A stretch of DNA of 44,947 nucleotides from WLNJ01 sp037131165 (GCA_037131165.1 JBAXRO010000010.1:1-44947), one strand, 5' to 3'; counted from the first letter of the stretch, positions 8,642 to 18,505 are shown. Program-made: numbers and translations. Notes: generated by a model not told the origin, from the letters alone.

Positions 8642-11608
8642 CTAGCGGTGGCTCCTTGCCTTCTGGGCCTTGTGCTTCGCCTTGTGCGCTTTGCGCTTGG
8701 CGGCGGCGTTGTGACGAATGGCCTTGGCGGCGACGGCAGCCCGCGCGTGCGCCCTGCGAGCCTGCAGCTTGCTGGCAACCCTCCCGCTGATGGCACTCGA
8801 GGTCACTGCCGTCTGTCCGCGGACTGTCATCGTCGCGGTTACGCGCAGGTAGTTGCCCGCGTCGGCCGCCACGGGCCTATACCACTGGCTGTTGCTTCCG
8901 ATCAGTGTCGTGCACGAGGATGCCTCGCTGGTCGAACAGCGCTCCCACTGGAAGTTGACCACGGTCTCTCCCGCGATGTAGCCGTTCCAAGTGCCGAACG
9001 TGGTGTGGAGGCTCGATCCAACCTTCGGGGCTCCGGAGACGAGCCCCTGGTCGAAGGTCGGAGCCACTACGGCAGTCGGGACGAAGACCCCGGTGATCGC
9101 TGAGAACGCGGTCAAGGTCGAGTCGAGCGTCTCCCAAACGGCCTTCAGGCGAACGCGCTTGCCGAGGACCGAGTTGCGTGAGCCGAACCACGCTCCGTCG
9201 GTCCCGGACTCGCCGATGATGTCCTGGCAGTCAGCCGCACTTTCGGAATCGCAACGCTGCCAGCGGTAGGAGCCCGCCGTGCTGCCGGCCCCTCCCTCGG
9301 CATCCGCCTTGATCGTCGTGCCTCGATCGATCGTCGCTGCGCTGGTGTCGAGCGGCGGGGAAAGCATCCCGATCCAGCGCGGGTCGGCGACCCCGGTGGT
9401 CGAGTCGATCGAGGCGACCTTGCTGAAGTTGGCGCCGCCGACCTGCTTGAACTCACCGCCAATGTTGATCTTCGAGCCGGCCGGCGCGATCGACCAGACC
9501 TGAGCCGGCCAGTTCGGGTCGTCCGTGGTCACTCCGGGATTCCATGAGTCGAGGGTGCCGTCGCTGCCGAACGCCGCGAGGTTCGATCGGCTTTCGCCGC
9601 CCACCGTCGTGAAACGTCCGCCTGCGTAGAGCTTCCCTCCCGAAAGGAGGAGCGAGTTGACATTGGCCTCGGAGTCGAAGTTCGGATCCCAATCGGTCGG
9701 AGCGCTTGCCCCGTACTCGAATGCCCCGATGCGGTTACGCGGTACACCTCCGAGGCTGTTGAAGGCTCCGCCCAGGTAGATGGTGTCGAAGTCTTGGCCT
9801 GCCTTGACCGCCAGTGAATAGACGGTGCTGTCGGGGTTCGGGAACCAGGTGCCGAGGTTCCCGTAAGCGTCGACTATCGCCGCATTCCGCACCTCCTGCC
9901 CGAGAACGCCGTCGAAGGCGCCACCGAAGTAGATGAAGGTGCCGACCGCCACGATCGAGTTGATCGAAACGTTGCCTCCCTGGCTGATCTGCGGGTCCCA
10001 ACTGGTTACGGAACCGTCCTTCTTGACTGACGCCATCGTGAAGTGATTTTGGCCATTGACTGTGGTGAAGCCGCCGCCGAGGTAGACCCCCCACTCGACG
10101 GGCCCGCCGTCGGACACCAGACCGGACGCGATGGCCGTAACCGCGGAGTCGGCGTTCGGAGCCCACGAGCTCAAGGTGCCGTCCGTTCCGAGCGCGGCAG
10201 CGTTACTCCGCGGCTGCCCCTTGACCGTGCTGAAGTAGCCTCCGAAGTAGACCGTGGACCCGGTCTCGGCATCGATCGACAGGGCAGCGACGGATCCGTT
10301 TGCTTGGGGATCCCACGGCGTAGGCGTGCCGTCGCTTGCGATGGCGGCCGCGTAGTTGCGAGCGGTTCCTCCTGCGGAGGGGAAGTCCCCGCCCAGGTAC
10401 AGGTTCGAAGTCCCGGAAACGATGGTGTAGACGGAGCCAAGGGCACTGGGATTCGGGTTCCACGCCGTCGGGTTTCCGTTCGAGTCGACTGCCGCCGCCT
10501 TGTGGCGCGGAAGCCCGCCAACCGTGTCGAAGAGGCCGCCGAGGTAGACGGTCGAGCCGGACACTGTGATCGAGCGGACCCAGGAATCGACGTTGGGGTC
10601 CCATGAGCTGACGGTGCCGTCCGTACCGACGGCCACGGCGTAGCTGTGGAGCGAGTTGTTAACGGTGTAGAACGACCCGCCGAGGTAGACCGTCGAGCCC
10701 GACACGGCGAGCGTGAATACCGAGGAGCCGGTGTTGATCGCCGGATGCCACGAGCTGCTCAACGTCCCGTCAGTTCCGAGAGCAGCTGCACCCTTGCGGG
10801 CAGTGCCTCCAACGGTGCCGAAATCGCCACCGATGTAGACGGTCGAGCCGGACACGGCGATGGCGCGCACGATCTTGTTGACGTTCGGGTTCCACGAAAG
10901 GAGGCTGCCGTCGGTACCGATCGCAGCAGCACGGTTGCGGGTCGTACCGCCAACGGTGGTGAATTCACCACCGAGGTAGACCGTCGAGCCGGACACAGCG
11001 ATCGCAGCGACGGTGTTGTTCAAGTTCGGGTTCCACGAAAGGAGGCTGCCGTCGGTACCGATCGCAGCAGCGCGGTTGCGGGTCTCACCGTTGACAGTCG
11101 AGAAGTCGCCGCCGATGTAGACGGCGGAACCGCTGACTGCGATCGCCTTGACGTCACCGCCCGCGCTCGCGTCCCAACTGTCGTCGAGCGAGCCGTCGCT
11201 GTTGATGTGGGCAAGGTTGGTTCGGGCAACACCATCGACCGAGCTGAAGCTGCCGGCGATGTAGTAGCCGCCGTTGCCATCGGGCGCCGAGGCGTAGACG
11301 GCGCCGGAAACCTTCGGAAAAGCCCTGTTCACGATTCCCCTCTGAGGGTCGATGACCGCGCCGCCGCCTGTAGCGACTGGGTTGATTGCGGTGAATTCAC
11401 CGGCGACGTAAGTCACTCCGTTGGAGTCGGGCGGAGTCATATCGTTCACCGTGCCGTTGAAGCCCGCGATCACCTTCGCCCGCTGAGCGGCCTGGCCGGG
11501 AGCAGCCATCAGGCCGGCCGTCAGAGCCGTTGCGATGGCCAGAAGAGCGACTCGGGCGATCCTGCCGGACTGGTGCTTCGACTGATCGGACAGTTGGGGG
11601 AATCTCAT
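8642..11608 (-). CDS. Secreted delta-60-repeat (DUF5122-like) beta-propeller protein
   Basis: A 988-residue exoprotein. A clear signal peptide (RIARVALLAIATALTAGLMAAPGQAA) starts at the ATG at 11608; an upstream ATG (11668) would bury it behind 20 extra residues. About 14 repeats of roughly 47 residues follow, each with the pattern (T)VY(I/L)GG-F-TV-G--RN-AAA-GTDG-L-SW-PN. These are delta-60/DUF5122 repeats, expected to fold as beta-propeller blades. Residues from about 760 hold two WQRC/WERC Ig-like modules paralogous to those in the 5485-7332 protein, then a His/Lys/Arg/Ala-rich tail of about 40 residues that may bind anionic wall polymers. Some repeats are nearly identical at DNA level. 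Ligand unknown. It lies between the two ettA-tail repeats. Confidence 0.9.
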   Translation of the reverse strand: MRFPQLSDQSKHQSGRIARVALLAIATALTAGLMAAPGQAAQRAKVIAGFNGTVNDMTPPDSNGVTYVAGEFTAINPVATGGGAVIDPQRGIVNRAFPKVSGAVYASAPDGNGGYYIAGSFSSVDGVARTNLAHINSDGSLDDSWDASAGGDVKAIAVSGSAVYIGGDFSTVNGETRNRAAAIGTDGSLLSWNPNLNNTVAAIAVSGSTVYLGGEFTTVGGTTRNRAAAIGTDGSLLSWNPNVNKIVRAIAVSGSTVYIGGDFGTVGGTARKGAAALGTDGTLSSSWHPAINTGSSVFTLAVSGSTVYLGGSFYTVNNSLHSYAVAVGTDGTVSSWDPNVDSWVRSITVSGSTVYLGGLFDTVGGLPRHKAAAVDSNGNPTAWNPNPSALGSVYTIVSGTSNLYLGGDFPSAGGTARNYAAAIASDGTPTPWDPQANGSVAALSIDAETGSTVYFGGYFSTVKGQPRSNAAALGTDGTLSSWAPNADSAVTAIASGLVSDGGPVEWGVYLGGGFTTVNGQNHFTMASVKKDGSVTSWDPQISQGGNVSINSIVAVGTFIYFGGAFDGVLGQEVRNAAIVDAYGNLGTWFPNPDSTVYSLAVKAGQDFDTIYLGGAFNSLGGVPRNRIGAFEYGASAPTDWDPNFDSEANVNSLLLSGGKLYAGGRFTTVGGESRSNLAAFGSDGTLDSWNPGVTTDDPNWPAQVWSIAPAGSKINIGGEFKQVGGANFSKVASIDSTTGVADPRWIGMLSPPLDTSAATIDRGTTIKADAEGGAGSTAGSYRWQRCDSESAADCQDIIGESGTDGAWFGSRNSVLGKRVRLKAVWETLDSTLTAFSAITGVFVPTAVVAPTFDQGLVSGAPKVGSSLHTTFGTWNGYIAGETVVNFQWERCSTSEASSCTTLIGSNSQWYRPVAADAGNYLRVTATMTVRGQTAVTSSAISGRVASKLQARRAHARAAVAAKAIRHNAAAKRKAHKAKHKAQKARSHR
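10883..11084. repeat. Near-identical intragenic repeat pair, 141-bp period
   Basis: A 61-bp stretch at 10883-10943 recurs at 11024-11084 with one mismatch. The 141-bp offset equals exactly one 47-residue delta-60 repeat. This points to recent blade duplication or ongoing conversion between repeats and could support in-frame copy-number change. Confidence 0.85.
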
Positions 11609-11671
11609 TGATCGGCGCAACCTTTCGGGAGTGATCGGGTGTGATTTCGCGATCGACTGACGGTCCAAGAT

Positions 11672-11723
11672 CCTAGAAAGAGCTTCTAGATCGCGTTTCT
11701 AGATCGCTGTTCTAGCAGATGCT
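11672..11723. promoter_or_regulatory. Four 13-bp CTAGAA iterons, likely TetR operator
   Basis: Four consecutive 13-bp units start at 11672, 11685, 11698 and 11711, each with (C/T)CTAG at its head. On the minus strand this reads CTAGAA-N7 repeated three times and a final CTAGG. The first two units also form the perfect inverted repeat CTAGAA-AGAGC-TTCTAG (11673-11689). The block sits 65-115 bp upstream of the delta-60 exoprotein start and between it and its TetR gene. CTAGAAC-type half-sites are known for several actinobacterial TetR proteins. Binding by the adjacent TetR is an inference. Confidence 0.7.
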
Positions 11724-11847
11724 CCGAGGGTACGCAAGCCACTCCTCGCCTGAAGCCTTGGCGCCAGACGGCACCTCACCCATGCCGTCTGGCATGAATC
11801 GATGAGGCTGGGCCGACGCAATGGACCACGCGGAGCGGCCCCGTGCC

Positions 11848-12465
11848 TCACTCGGGTGCCGCGAAGACCTTCTCGATCAGGCGGTCGATCAATGCGGTCC
11901 ACGCCTCAGGATCCATGCGGTCGTCGACTATGTCGTCGACGACCTGGCCAAGGGTGTACGCCTGGATCAGCACTGCTGCCGCACGGGGATCGAAGTCCTT
12001 GCTGTACCAGCCCCGCTCCTGCGCCTCGCGAATCAAGTCGGTGAGAGCGTCGGTGAGTCGCTGCTGCTCCAGTTTGATCGCGGCCCTGAACCGCTCGTTA
12101 CCCTCGGCCATCGCAAGGATGCGGGACCGCTCGAACCTGATCCAGTCGAGCTTCGGTCCCTGAGTCGCCCTCGTGACTCCCTTCAGACCCTCGAGGACAT
12201 CCTCTCTCGTCGTCGAGTTGACCGCGACGTCGGTGAGCTGTGACACCCCGATGTCGACGAAGACCGCGAAGCGCCGCGCGTAAGCCATCTCGAGCAGGTC
12301 ATCGAAGTCCTCGAAGTGGTGATAGAGCGAGCCGGTAGAGATTCCGGACTCGGCGAGGAGTTGATCGACATGGACCTCACCATGGGTCTCGCTGATCAGG
12401 CGGACCGCGGTCTCGAGCAGCCGCTCCTTCGTCGGGTGGAGGGCTTGCTTCGGGGAATCGGGCAC
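11848..12465 (-). CDS. TetR-family transcriptional regulator
   Basis: A 205-residue regulator. The HTH is at about residues 12-60 (TKERLLETAVRLISETHG, then VDQLLAESGISTGSLYHHFEDFDDLL). The C-terminal domain ends with a helix typical of TetR dimer interfaces. The GTG at 12465 follows AAGGA by about 9 nt and lies only 16 nt after the ettA stop, so it is probably read from the ettA promoter. It is the first gene inside the segment bounded by ettA-tail repeats and lies 239 bp upstream of the delta-60 exoprotein, with the CTAGAA iterons between them. Confidence 0.9.
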   Translation of the reverse strand: MPDSPKQALHPTKERLLETAVRLISETHGEVHVDQLLAESGISTGSLYHHFEDFDDLLEMAYARRFAVFVDIGVSQLTDVAVNSTTREDVLEGLKGVTRATQGPKLDWIRFERSRILAMAEGNERFRAAIKLEQQRLTDALTDLIREAQERGWYSKDFDPRAAAVLIQAYTLGQVVDDIVDDRMDPEAWTALIDRLIEKVFAAPE

Positions 12466-12481
12466 CGACCGAGGTCCTTGC

Positions 12482-14137
<1,656 letters not shown>

Positions 14138-14143
14138 GGGGTC

Positions 14144-14173
14144 TTGAGAATAGGGACCGCGCGCCGGTACCGT
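14144..14173 (+). promoter_or_regulatory. Promoter for the J-domain/TPR gene, overlapping the ettA promoter
   Basis: TTGAGA (14144-14149), an 18-bp spacer and TACCGT (14168-14173) precede the ATG at 14181 by 7 nt with no ribosome site, so the mRNA should be leaderless. The -35 overlaps the minus-strand TATTCT of ettA, so the two divergent genes share about 43 bp of control DNA. Confidence 0.6.
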
Positions 14174-14180
14174 TCGTCGG

Positions 14181-15434
14181 ATGCCATCCGAGATCCTCGA
14201 CGTCGAACAGGCCCTGCTCCTGCTGGAGATGGAGGCCCCGTTCGACCAGCGCGACGTGCAGCTGGCCCGCAGGCGGATGGCGAAGCGCTGGCACCCGGAC
14301 ATCGCGCCCGCCGGCCGCCAGCTCGAACATGAACGCCACCTCCAGGCGATCAACCGCGCTGCCGACCAGCTCGAACGGCTCGCCGAGCAGTCGCGAGGCG
14401 GCAGCGTCTCGCGAAACGCGGTCAAGGCCTCGGCGGCGGCGGCCCGCAAGGCCCGGGCCGAGGCCGGCCGCAAGGCGTACGAGGAGTCCGAGCGCGCACG
14501 CGAACAGGCTGCCGACCAGGCGAAGAACGACCCGTTCGCCACGCGGATGCCCGACCGCTCGGTCGTGCACCGCTACGCGCGCTGCCTGTCCTACCCGGAG
14601 TGGGGAGTCGGCTCGGTCAACGGGATCTACTTCACCGGTGAGGGCGACTCGACCGAGCAGTGGGCTCGCGTGAGCTTCAGCGTCGGGATCCGCACCGTGC
14701 CGGTCGGCTCGCTGCAGTACGTCGAGTTCGGTCGACCGGACGAGGCGAAGGACCGGGTCGAGCGGTTCATGACGGCGGCAGCGCACGCCCTCGCGGAGGG
14801 CGACCCGGAGCTCGCGGCCCAAAGGCTCATCTATGCCCGCAACGCCCTGCCCGACGACCCTGTCGTGCTGAGGCAGCTTGCCGCCGCCTGCCTTCAGGCC
14901 AACCAGTACCCGGCCGCGGCGAGGGCCGCCCGCGACTGGGTCCGGGTGGAGCGAGACAACCCGGCGGCGCATCGCTTCCTCGCCCGGATCTACGAGGCGA
15001 TGGGCTCCTGGGGGCCGGCACTCGACAGCGCCCGCGCTGCGGCGGAGCTGCGGCCGAGCGACCCGGACGGCTGGGCGAGGGTCGGGCGGATCCAGCTGCG
15101 CAGGCTCGACCGCGACGCGGCGCTCGAAGCGCTGGAGCGAGCCCGCGAGAACGGAGCCGACGCGGACGTGCTGCTCGACCTCGCGCTGGCGCGCAGGCTC
15201 GGTGGCGATGTAGGCGGTGAGGTCCAGGCCTGCGAGGAGGCGACGCTGCTCGAGCCGGAGTGGCAGCAGGCGTGGGCACGTTACGCCCACGCCCTGGCGC
15301 AGACGGAGCGACGGTCGGACTGCCTCGCCGCCTGCGAGCGAGCGCTCTCCTTCGGTCCAGACCAGGAGGTCTCGGAGCTGAAGGCCGAAGTCGAGGCATC
15401 GGCTCCACGCGAGCTGACCGACCGCGCGGCCTGA
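14181..15434 (+). CDS. J-domain protein with C-terminal TPR repeats
   Basis: A 417-residue cytosolic protein. Residues 1-70 resemble a DnaJ J-domain, with the diagnostic HPD at 38-40 (RRRMAKRWHPDIAP) and a following helix (INRAADQLERLAEQ), so it probably stimulates a DnaK-type chaperone. A charged Ala/Arg/Glu helical linker (about 80-115) follows, then a small beta-rich domain (about 120-185). TPR-like helical hairpins rich in A-x-x-A-R fill about 195-400. There is no Gly/Phe region or zinc finger, so it is not DnaJ itself but a specialised co-chaperone. Its client is unknown. It is divergent from ettA. Confidence 0.85.
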   Translation: MPSEILDVEQALLLLEMEAPFDQRDVQLARRRMAKRWHPDIAPAGRQLEHERHLQAINRAADQLERLAEQSRGGSVSRNAVKASAAAARKARAEAGRKAYEESERAREQAADQAKNDPFATRMPDRSVVHRYARCLSYPEWGVGSVNGIYFTGEGDSTEQWARVSFSVGIRTVPVGSLQYVEFGRPDEAKDRVERFMTAAAHALAEGDPELAAQRLIYARNALPDDPVVLRQLAAACLQANQYPAAARAARDWVRVERDNPAAHRFLARIYEAMGSWGPALDSARAAAELRPSDPDGWARVGRIQLRRLDRDAALEALERARENGADADVLLDLALARRLGGDVGGEVQACEEATLLEPEWQQAWARYAHALAQTERRSDCLAACERALSFGPDQEVSELKAEVEASAPRELTDRAA

Positions 15435-15482
15435 GGCGACGCCGGGCGGGCGGGCCGGCTGCTCGCCGGGGACGGAGGGTCT

Positions 15483-15995
15483 TCAGGGACGACCGGCGTC
15501 AGCCAGGAAGTCGCTGAGCAGGAGCTGGAGGTTGAACGGATCGGCCGGACTTGGTTCGAAGCCGTGCCTCATGTAGAACCCTCGAACCCGGACGGTCTTG
15601 GCATGCACGATCGCGGCCCTTGCTCCGATCACTTCGGAGGCCGCGACCGCCCTGAGCAGAGCGTCACGCAGCATCCAGGAGCCGGCGCCCCTTCCCTGAA
15701 TCGGGCGATCGACGGCGAGCCTCGCTATCAGGATGGCCGGGATCGGATGCCTGCCGGCTCCCTTCCTTATCCGCGCTGAAGCAGCCCCGTACTCGACCGA
15801 TCCCGCCGCGATGGCGTGGTAGGCGCCGACCCGCTTCGAGTTCTTCCCGCAGAGCACGAAGACGCGTGCCGTGGAGGCATTGGCCGCATGGATCGAATGG
15901 TCCACGAGCCATCTGTCGAGCGAAGGCTCGCCACAATCGAATTCGCTGCGGACGTGCCCGTCCTCCAGCGGCCCGACTTCGTAGAGGCCACGCAC
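15483..15995 (-). CDS. GNAT-family toxin of a type II toxin-antitoxin pair
   Basis: A 170-residue GCN5-like acetyltransferase. It begins with the motif typical of TacT/AtaT-class toxins (SEFDCGEPSLDRWLVDHSIHAA). The acetyl-CoA loop is around IARLAVDRPIQGRGAGSWML (Q/R-G-x-G). It ends in GFYMRHGFEP, the conserved Tyr/Phe region. Such toxins acetylate the amino group of aminoacyl-tRNAs and stop translation. The GTG at 15995 abuts the antitoxin stop (TAG then GTG), so the pair is translationally coupled. The upstream DUF1778 gene is the expected antitoxin family. Confidence 0.92.
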   Translation of the reverse strand: MRGLYEVGPLEDGHVRSEFDCGEPSLDRWLVDHSIHAANASTARVFVLCGKNSKRVGAYHAIAAGSVEYGAASARIRKGAGRHPIPAILIARLAVDRPIQGRGAGSWMLRDALLRAVAASEVIGARAAIVHAKTVRVRGFYMRHGFEPSPADPFNLQLLLSDFLADAGRP

Positions 15996-16286
15996 CTAGA
16001 GGTCGAGCTCGGGCGGATCCATCGCCATCAAGGCGGCGAGGCGAGGGTTCCAGCGGGGAGGTCGCTCGAGGCTCTCCACGAACCGGTCGTACTCCTCCTC
16101 GCTGACGACGATCCGGGTCCTGTCGGCCATCACGTCCACCGCGCGATCGTGAGCGGACGAGACGACGAACTCCGACACGGTCATGTCGAGCTCGCTTGCA
16201 GCGCGTGAGATCAGGTGGGCGTCGGAGGGAGTGACCCTCAGGTTCAGGCGCTCCGACTTGGTTTCTCTTTCCGGGCGATCGACCAC
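15996..16286 (-). CDS. DUF1778 antitoxin (ribbon-helix-helix)
   Basis: A 96-residue antitoxin. The N-terminal ribbon-helix-helix (KSERLNLRVTPSDAHLISRAASELDMTVSEFV) binds DNA. The acidic C-terminal region, ending AMDPPELDL, should wrap and neutralise the GNAT toxin. The GTG at 16286 is preferred over an ATG at 16403, because a good promoter lies right before it (TTGAGC, 17 bp, TACACT, then 6 nt to GTG). The longer frame would cross that promoter and exceed the usual 90-100 residues. It is first gene of the pair, as expected for autoregulation. Confidence 0.9.
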   Translation of the reverse strand: MVDRPERETKSERLNLRVTPSDAHLISRAASELDMTVSEFVVSSAHDRAVDVMADRTRIVVSEEEYDRFVESLERPPRWNPRLAALMAMDPPELDL

Positions 16287-16321
16287 GGGGGCAGTGTACG
16301 CACTTTGTACTGCCAGCTCAA
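16287..16321 (-). promoter_or_regulatory. Toxin-antitoxin promoter with overlapping operator
   Basis: On the minus strand, -35 TTGAGC (16316-16321), a 17-bp spacer and -10 TACACT (16293-16298) stand 6 nt before the antitoxin GTG, so the transcript starts at or next to the start codon. The inverted repeat GGCAGT/ACTGCC lies across the spacer and the -10 box, where the antitoxin-toxin complex would block RNA polymerase. Confidence 0.75.
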
Positions 16322-16491
16322 GTTCATCTGTCGAGCGAGCGGTCAAGCTGGTTCGATCGGGCATGTGGCGATGATCCACCTGAAATCCCGAGACCGATCC
16401 CACTGCGCCAGTCTCGGAACTGCTCCTGCGCAGTCGCGTATCGAACCCCTGCTGTGCCGCAACCGTCGAGCCGAGGTCATAGGCTCGCCTG

Positions 16492-17172
16492 GTGCGCCTG
16501 ATCGTCGCCCGCTGCGAAGTCCGCTACACCGGCCGAGCCGAGGCCCTGCTGCCCGAGGCATTGCGCCTGCTGATGATCAAGTCGGACGGCTCGGTGATGG
16601 TCCACGCCGACACCGGCGGCTACAAGCCGCAGAACTGGATGACCCCGCCGACCGTGATCGAGGAGGAGGGCGACCCGGTCGAACGGATCGTCGTGCGCAA
16701 GAAGGCAGGCAAGACCGAGGACCTGCTGACGATCGAGATCAAGGAGATCGTCAGCGATTCGCTGCACGACATGGGTGAGGCCGCAGCGCTCGAGAAGGAC
16801 GGGGTCGAGAAGGACATCCAGGAGGCGTTGGCCGCGGCTCCGCACTGGTGCGGCGAGGGATTCCGGCTCGTCAGGCGCGAATGGCCGACAGACATCGGCC
16901 CCGTTGACCTGATGTGCCGCGACGAGGGCGACGGCTGGATCGCGGTCGAGATCAAGAAGACCGGCACGATCGACTCCGTCGAGCAGCTGACCCGCTACCT
17001 CGAACGGATCCGCCTCGACCCGGCGATGGCCGACTGCCGCGGGGTGCTGGCGGCCGAGGTGATCAAGCCACAGGCGGCGGTGCTGGCAGAGAGCCGCGGG
17101 ATCGCGACTGTAGAGGTCGACTTGGCCGTCCTGCGTGGCGAGCGCGAGCCGGACTTGACGCTGTTCGGGTGA
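16492..17172 (+). CDS. nucS: Mismatch-specific endonuclease NucS/EndoMS
   Basis: A 226-residue nuclease. NucS cuts both strands at mismatches and provides mismatch repair in actinobacteria lacking MutS/MutL. The N-terminal domain (about 1-110) has the family stretch SVMVHADTGGYKPQNWM. The C-terminal RecB-like nuclease domain carries the catalytic set: D in GPVDLMC, then E-x-K in AVEIKKTG, and Q in QLTRY. The C-terminal tail VDLAVLRGEREPDLTLFG resembles the clamp-binding end of the family. A TAGGCT box (16480-16485) ends 6 nt before the GTG and there is no Shine-Dalgarno, so it is likely leaderless. Confidence 0.95.
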   Translation: MRLIVARCEVRYTGRAEALLPEALRLLMIKSDGSVMVHADTGGYKPQNWMTPPTVIEEEGDPVERIVVRKKAGKTEDLLTIEIKEIVSDSLHDMGEAAALEKDGVEKDIQEALAAAPHWCGEGFRLVRREWPTDIGPVDLMCRDEGDGWIAVEIKKTGTIDSVEQLTRYLERIRLDPAMADCRGVLAAEVIKPQAAVLAESRGIATVEVDLAVLRGEREPDLTLFG

Positions 17173-17266
17173 CGACCGCCCGGGAGACCGGGCCGGGGCA
17201 AGGGCGAGCGACCTGCGGCCGCCGGCGAGCCTGCCCGGCGGGCCTGCTTCCCGTAGCCTCCCGACC

Positions 17267-18037
17267 ATGAGCGAAGAACAGGCAGTACTCACAGAGCAGC
17301 GCGACAACGTCCTGATCATCACGATCAACCGACCCGAGGCCCGCAACGCGGTCAACGGCGCCGTGGCCCAAGGCCTCGCGGATGCCGTCAAGCACCTCGA
17401 CGAGACCGACGACCTCCGAGTCGGGATCCTCACCGGCGCGGGCGGGGCGTTCTGCTCCGGCATGGACCTCAAGGCCTTCATGAAGGGCGAGCTGCCCTTC
17501 CTCGCCGAGGAGGGCTTCGCCGGAATCGCGAAGAAGGGTCCGCGCAAGCCGCTGATCGCCGCGATCGAAGGATTCGCAGTCGCCGGCGGGATGGAGATCG
17601 CGCTGGCCTGTGACCTGATCGTCGCAGCCGACGGAGCGAAGCTCGGGATCCCGGAAGCGAAGCGCAACCTCGTCGCCGCCGGCGGAGCGCTGCTGCGCCT
17701 GCCGAACCGGATCCCCTTCCACGTCGCGATGGAACTCGCCCTCACCGGCGACCCGATCAGCGCACAGCGCGCCTACGAACTCGGGCTCGTCAACGTCGTC
17801 GCCCCGAGCGGCGGAGCGGTCGACTCGGCTCTCGAGCTGGCAGGGCGGATCACGGTCAACGGACCGCTCGCCGTCTACGCCAGCAAGGAAATCCTGACCA
17901 AGGCCATCGACTGGACGGAAGCCGAGGGCTGGGACGCTCAGAACGAGATCGTCTCACCCGTCTTCACCAGCGAGGATGCCCAGGAGGGCGCTCTCGCCTT
18001 CGCGGAGAAGCGCGACCCGGTCTGGAAGGGTCGCTGA
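17267..18037 (+). CDS. Enoyl-CoA hydratase/isomerase (crotonase family)
   Basis: A 256-residue crotonase-fold enzyme acting on an acyl-CoA. The oxyanion-hole segments are FCSGMDLKAF (about 65-74) and AIEGFAVAGGMEIALACD (about 98-115). LGIPEAKRNLVAAGG carries the Glu that corresponds to a catalytic residue of hydratases. The C-terminal helices include the PVWKGR ending common in actinobacterial EchA proteins. The substrate is undefined; beta-oxidation of fatty acids or sterol side chains is possible. A TAGCCT box (17254-17259) lies 7 nt before the ATG, again suggesting a leaderless mRNA. Confidence 0.92.
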   Translation: MSEEQAVLTEQRDNVLIITINRPEARNAVNGAVAQGLADAVKHLDETDDLRVGILTGAGGAFCSGMDLKAFMKGELPFLAEEGFAGIAKKGPRKPLIAAIEGFAVAGGMEIALACDLIVAADGAKLGIPEAKRNLVAAGGALLRLPNRIPFHVAMELALTGDPISAQRAYELGLVNVVAPSGGAVDSALELAGRITVNGPLAVYASKEILTKAIDWTEAEGWDAQNEIVSPVFTSEDAQEGALAFAEKRDPVWKGR

Positions 18038-18052
18038 CCGACGCTTGCTCGA

Positions 18053-18078
18053 GCTGACGGCCCGACCGGGCCGTCAGC
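18053..18078. terminator. Bidirectional hairpin terminator
   Basis: GCTGACGGCCC (18053-18063) and GGGCCGTCAGC (18068-18078) form a perfect 11-bp stem with a GACC loop. It lies between the converging crotonase and unknown gene and covers the stop codon of the latter. Confidence 0.75.
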
Positions 18079-18505
18079 CGACCAGCAACTTGATCACGTC
18101 GGTGCCATGGCCGGCGACCCGCTGCGCCTCGACCTCGACCCTCGTGCCGTCCGGCGCGGTGAGGCTGAGGCCTTCGGCCGCGACGCCACCGACGTGCTTC
18201 TCGGCGGTCGTGGAGCCCCGGTCGAGTACGAACAGGGCGGGAGTCTCGATCTCGAAGTGACCGATCTTCTCCTTCGCCTCGAAGACGTAGATCTGGGAGT
18301 CGGTCACCCCAATGATCATCCGCCACGGCAGGTCGGCCGCAGCCTTGCCTCGGTCGCTGTGCTTGGCCAGCCCCGTCAGGATCCCGCCCGCCGCGTTCCC
18401 TCCGTAACGCGAGCTGTACTGGGAGCCTGAAGGCTCGAACAGACCGGCCGCCTCGACGGGCTGGCCGATGGCTTCCTCGGCGATCTTCGCGTAATCGGTT
18501 CCCAT
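18074..18505 (-). CDS. Conserved-looking unknown protein, PH-like
   Basis: A 143-residue protein not recognised with confidence. It has no signal peptide or membrane segment. The order is an N-terminal helical stretch (YAKIAEEAIGQPVEAAGLFEP), a Gly-rich segment, then alternating short strands (WRMIIGVTDSQIYVFEAK, HFEIETPALFVLDRG, LSLTAPDGTRVEVEAQ). This pattern resembles bacterial PH-like or YokE-like folds. The ATG at 18505 is preceded by AAGGAGA at good spacing. It is separated from the exoprotein gene by a terminator-free 37 bp, so co-transcription with that operon's 3' end is possible. Confidence 0.75.
   Translation of the reverse strand: MGTDYAKIAEEAIGQPVEAAGLFEPSGSQYSSRYGGNAAGGILTGLAKHSDRGKAAADLPWRMIIGVTDSQIYVFEAKEKIGHFEIETPALFVLDRGSTTAEKHVGGVAAEGLSLTAPDGTRVEVEAQRVAGHGTDVIKLLVG

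Noticed and set aside
10000..11600. Regularly spaced repeats that might suggest a CRISPR array
   Set aside because: They are codon-level repeats of the delta-60 blades inside a long open frame.
5485..12465. Simple tandem duplication of an ettA-tail/TetR/exoprotein unit as the sole explanation of the repeats
   Set aside because: The two TetR proteins and the N-terminal parts of the exoproteins are unrelated, while the 55-bp tail copies are almost identical, so a recent joint duplication does not fit well; it is kept only as an alternative to insertion.
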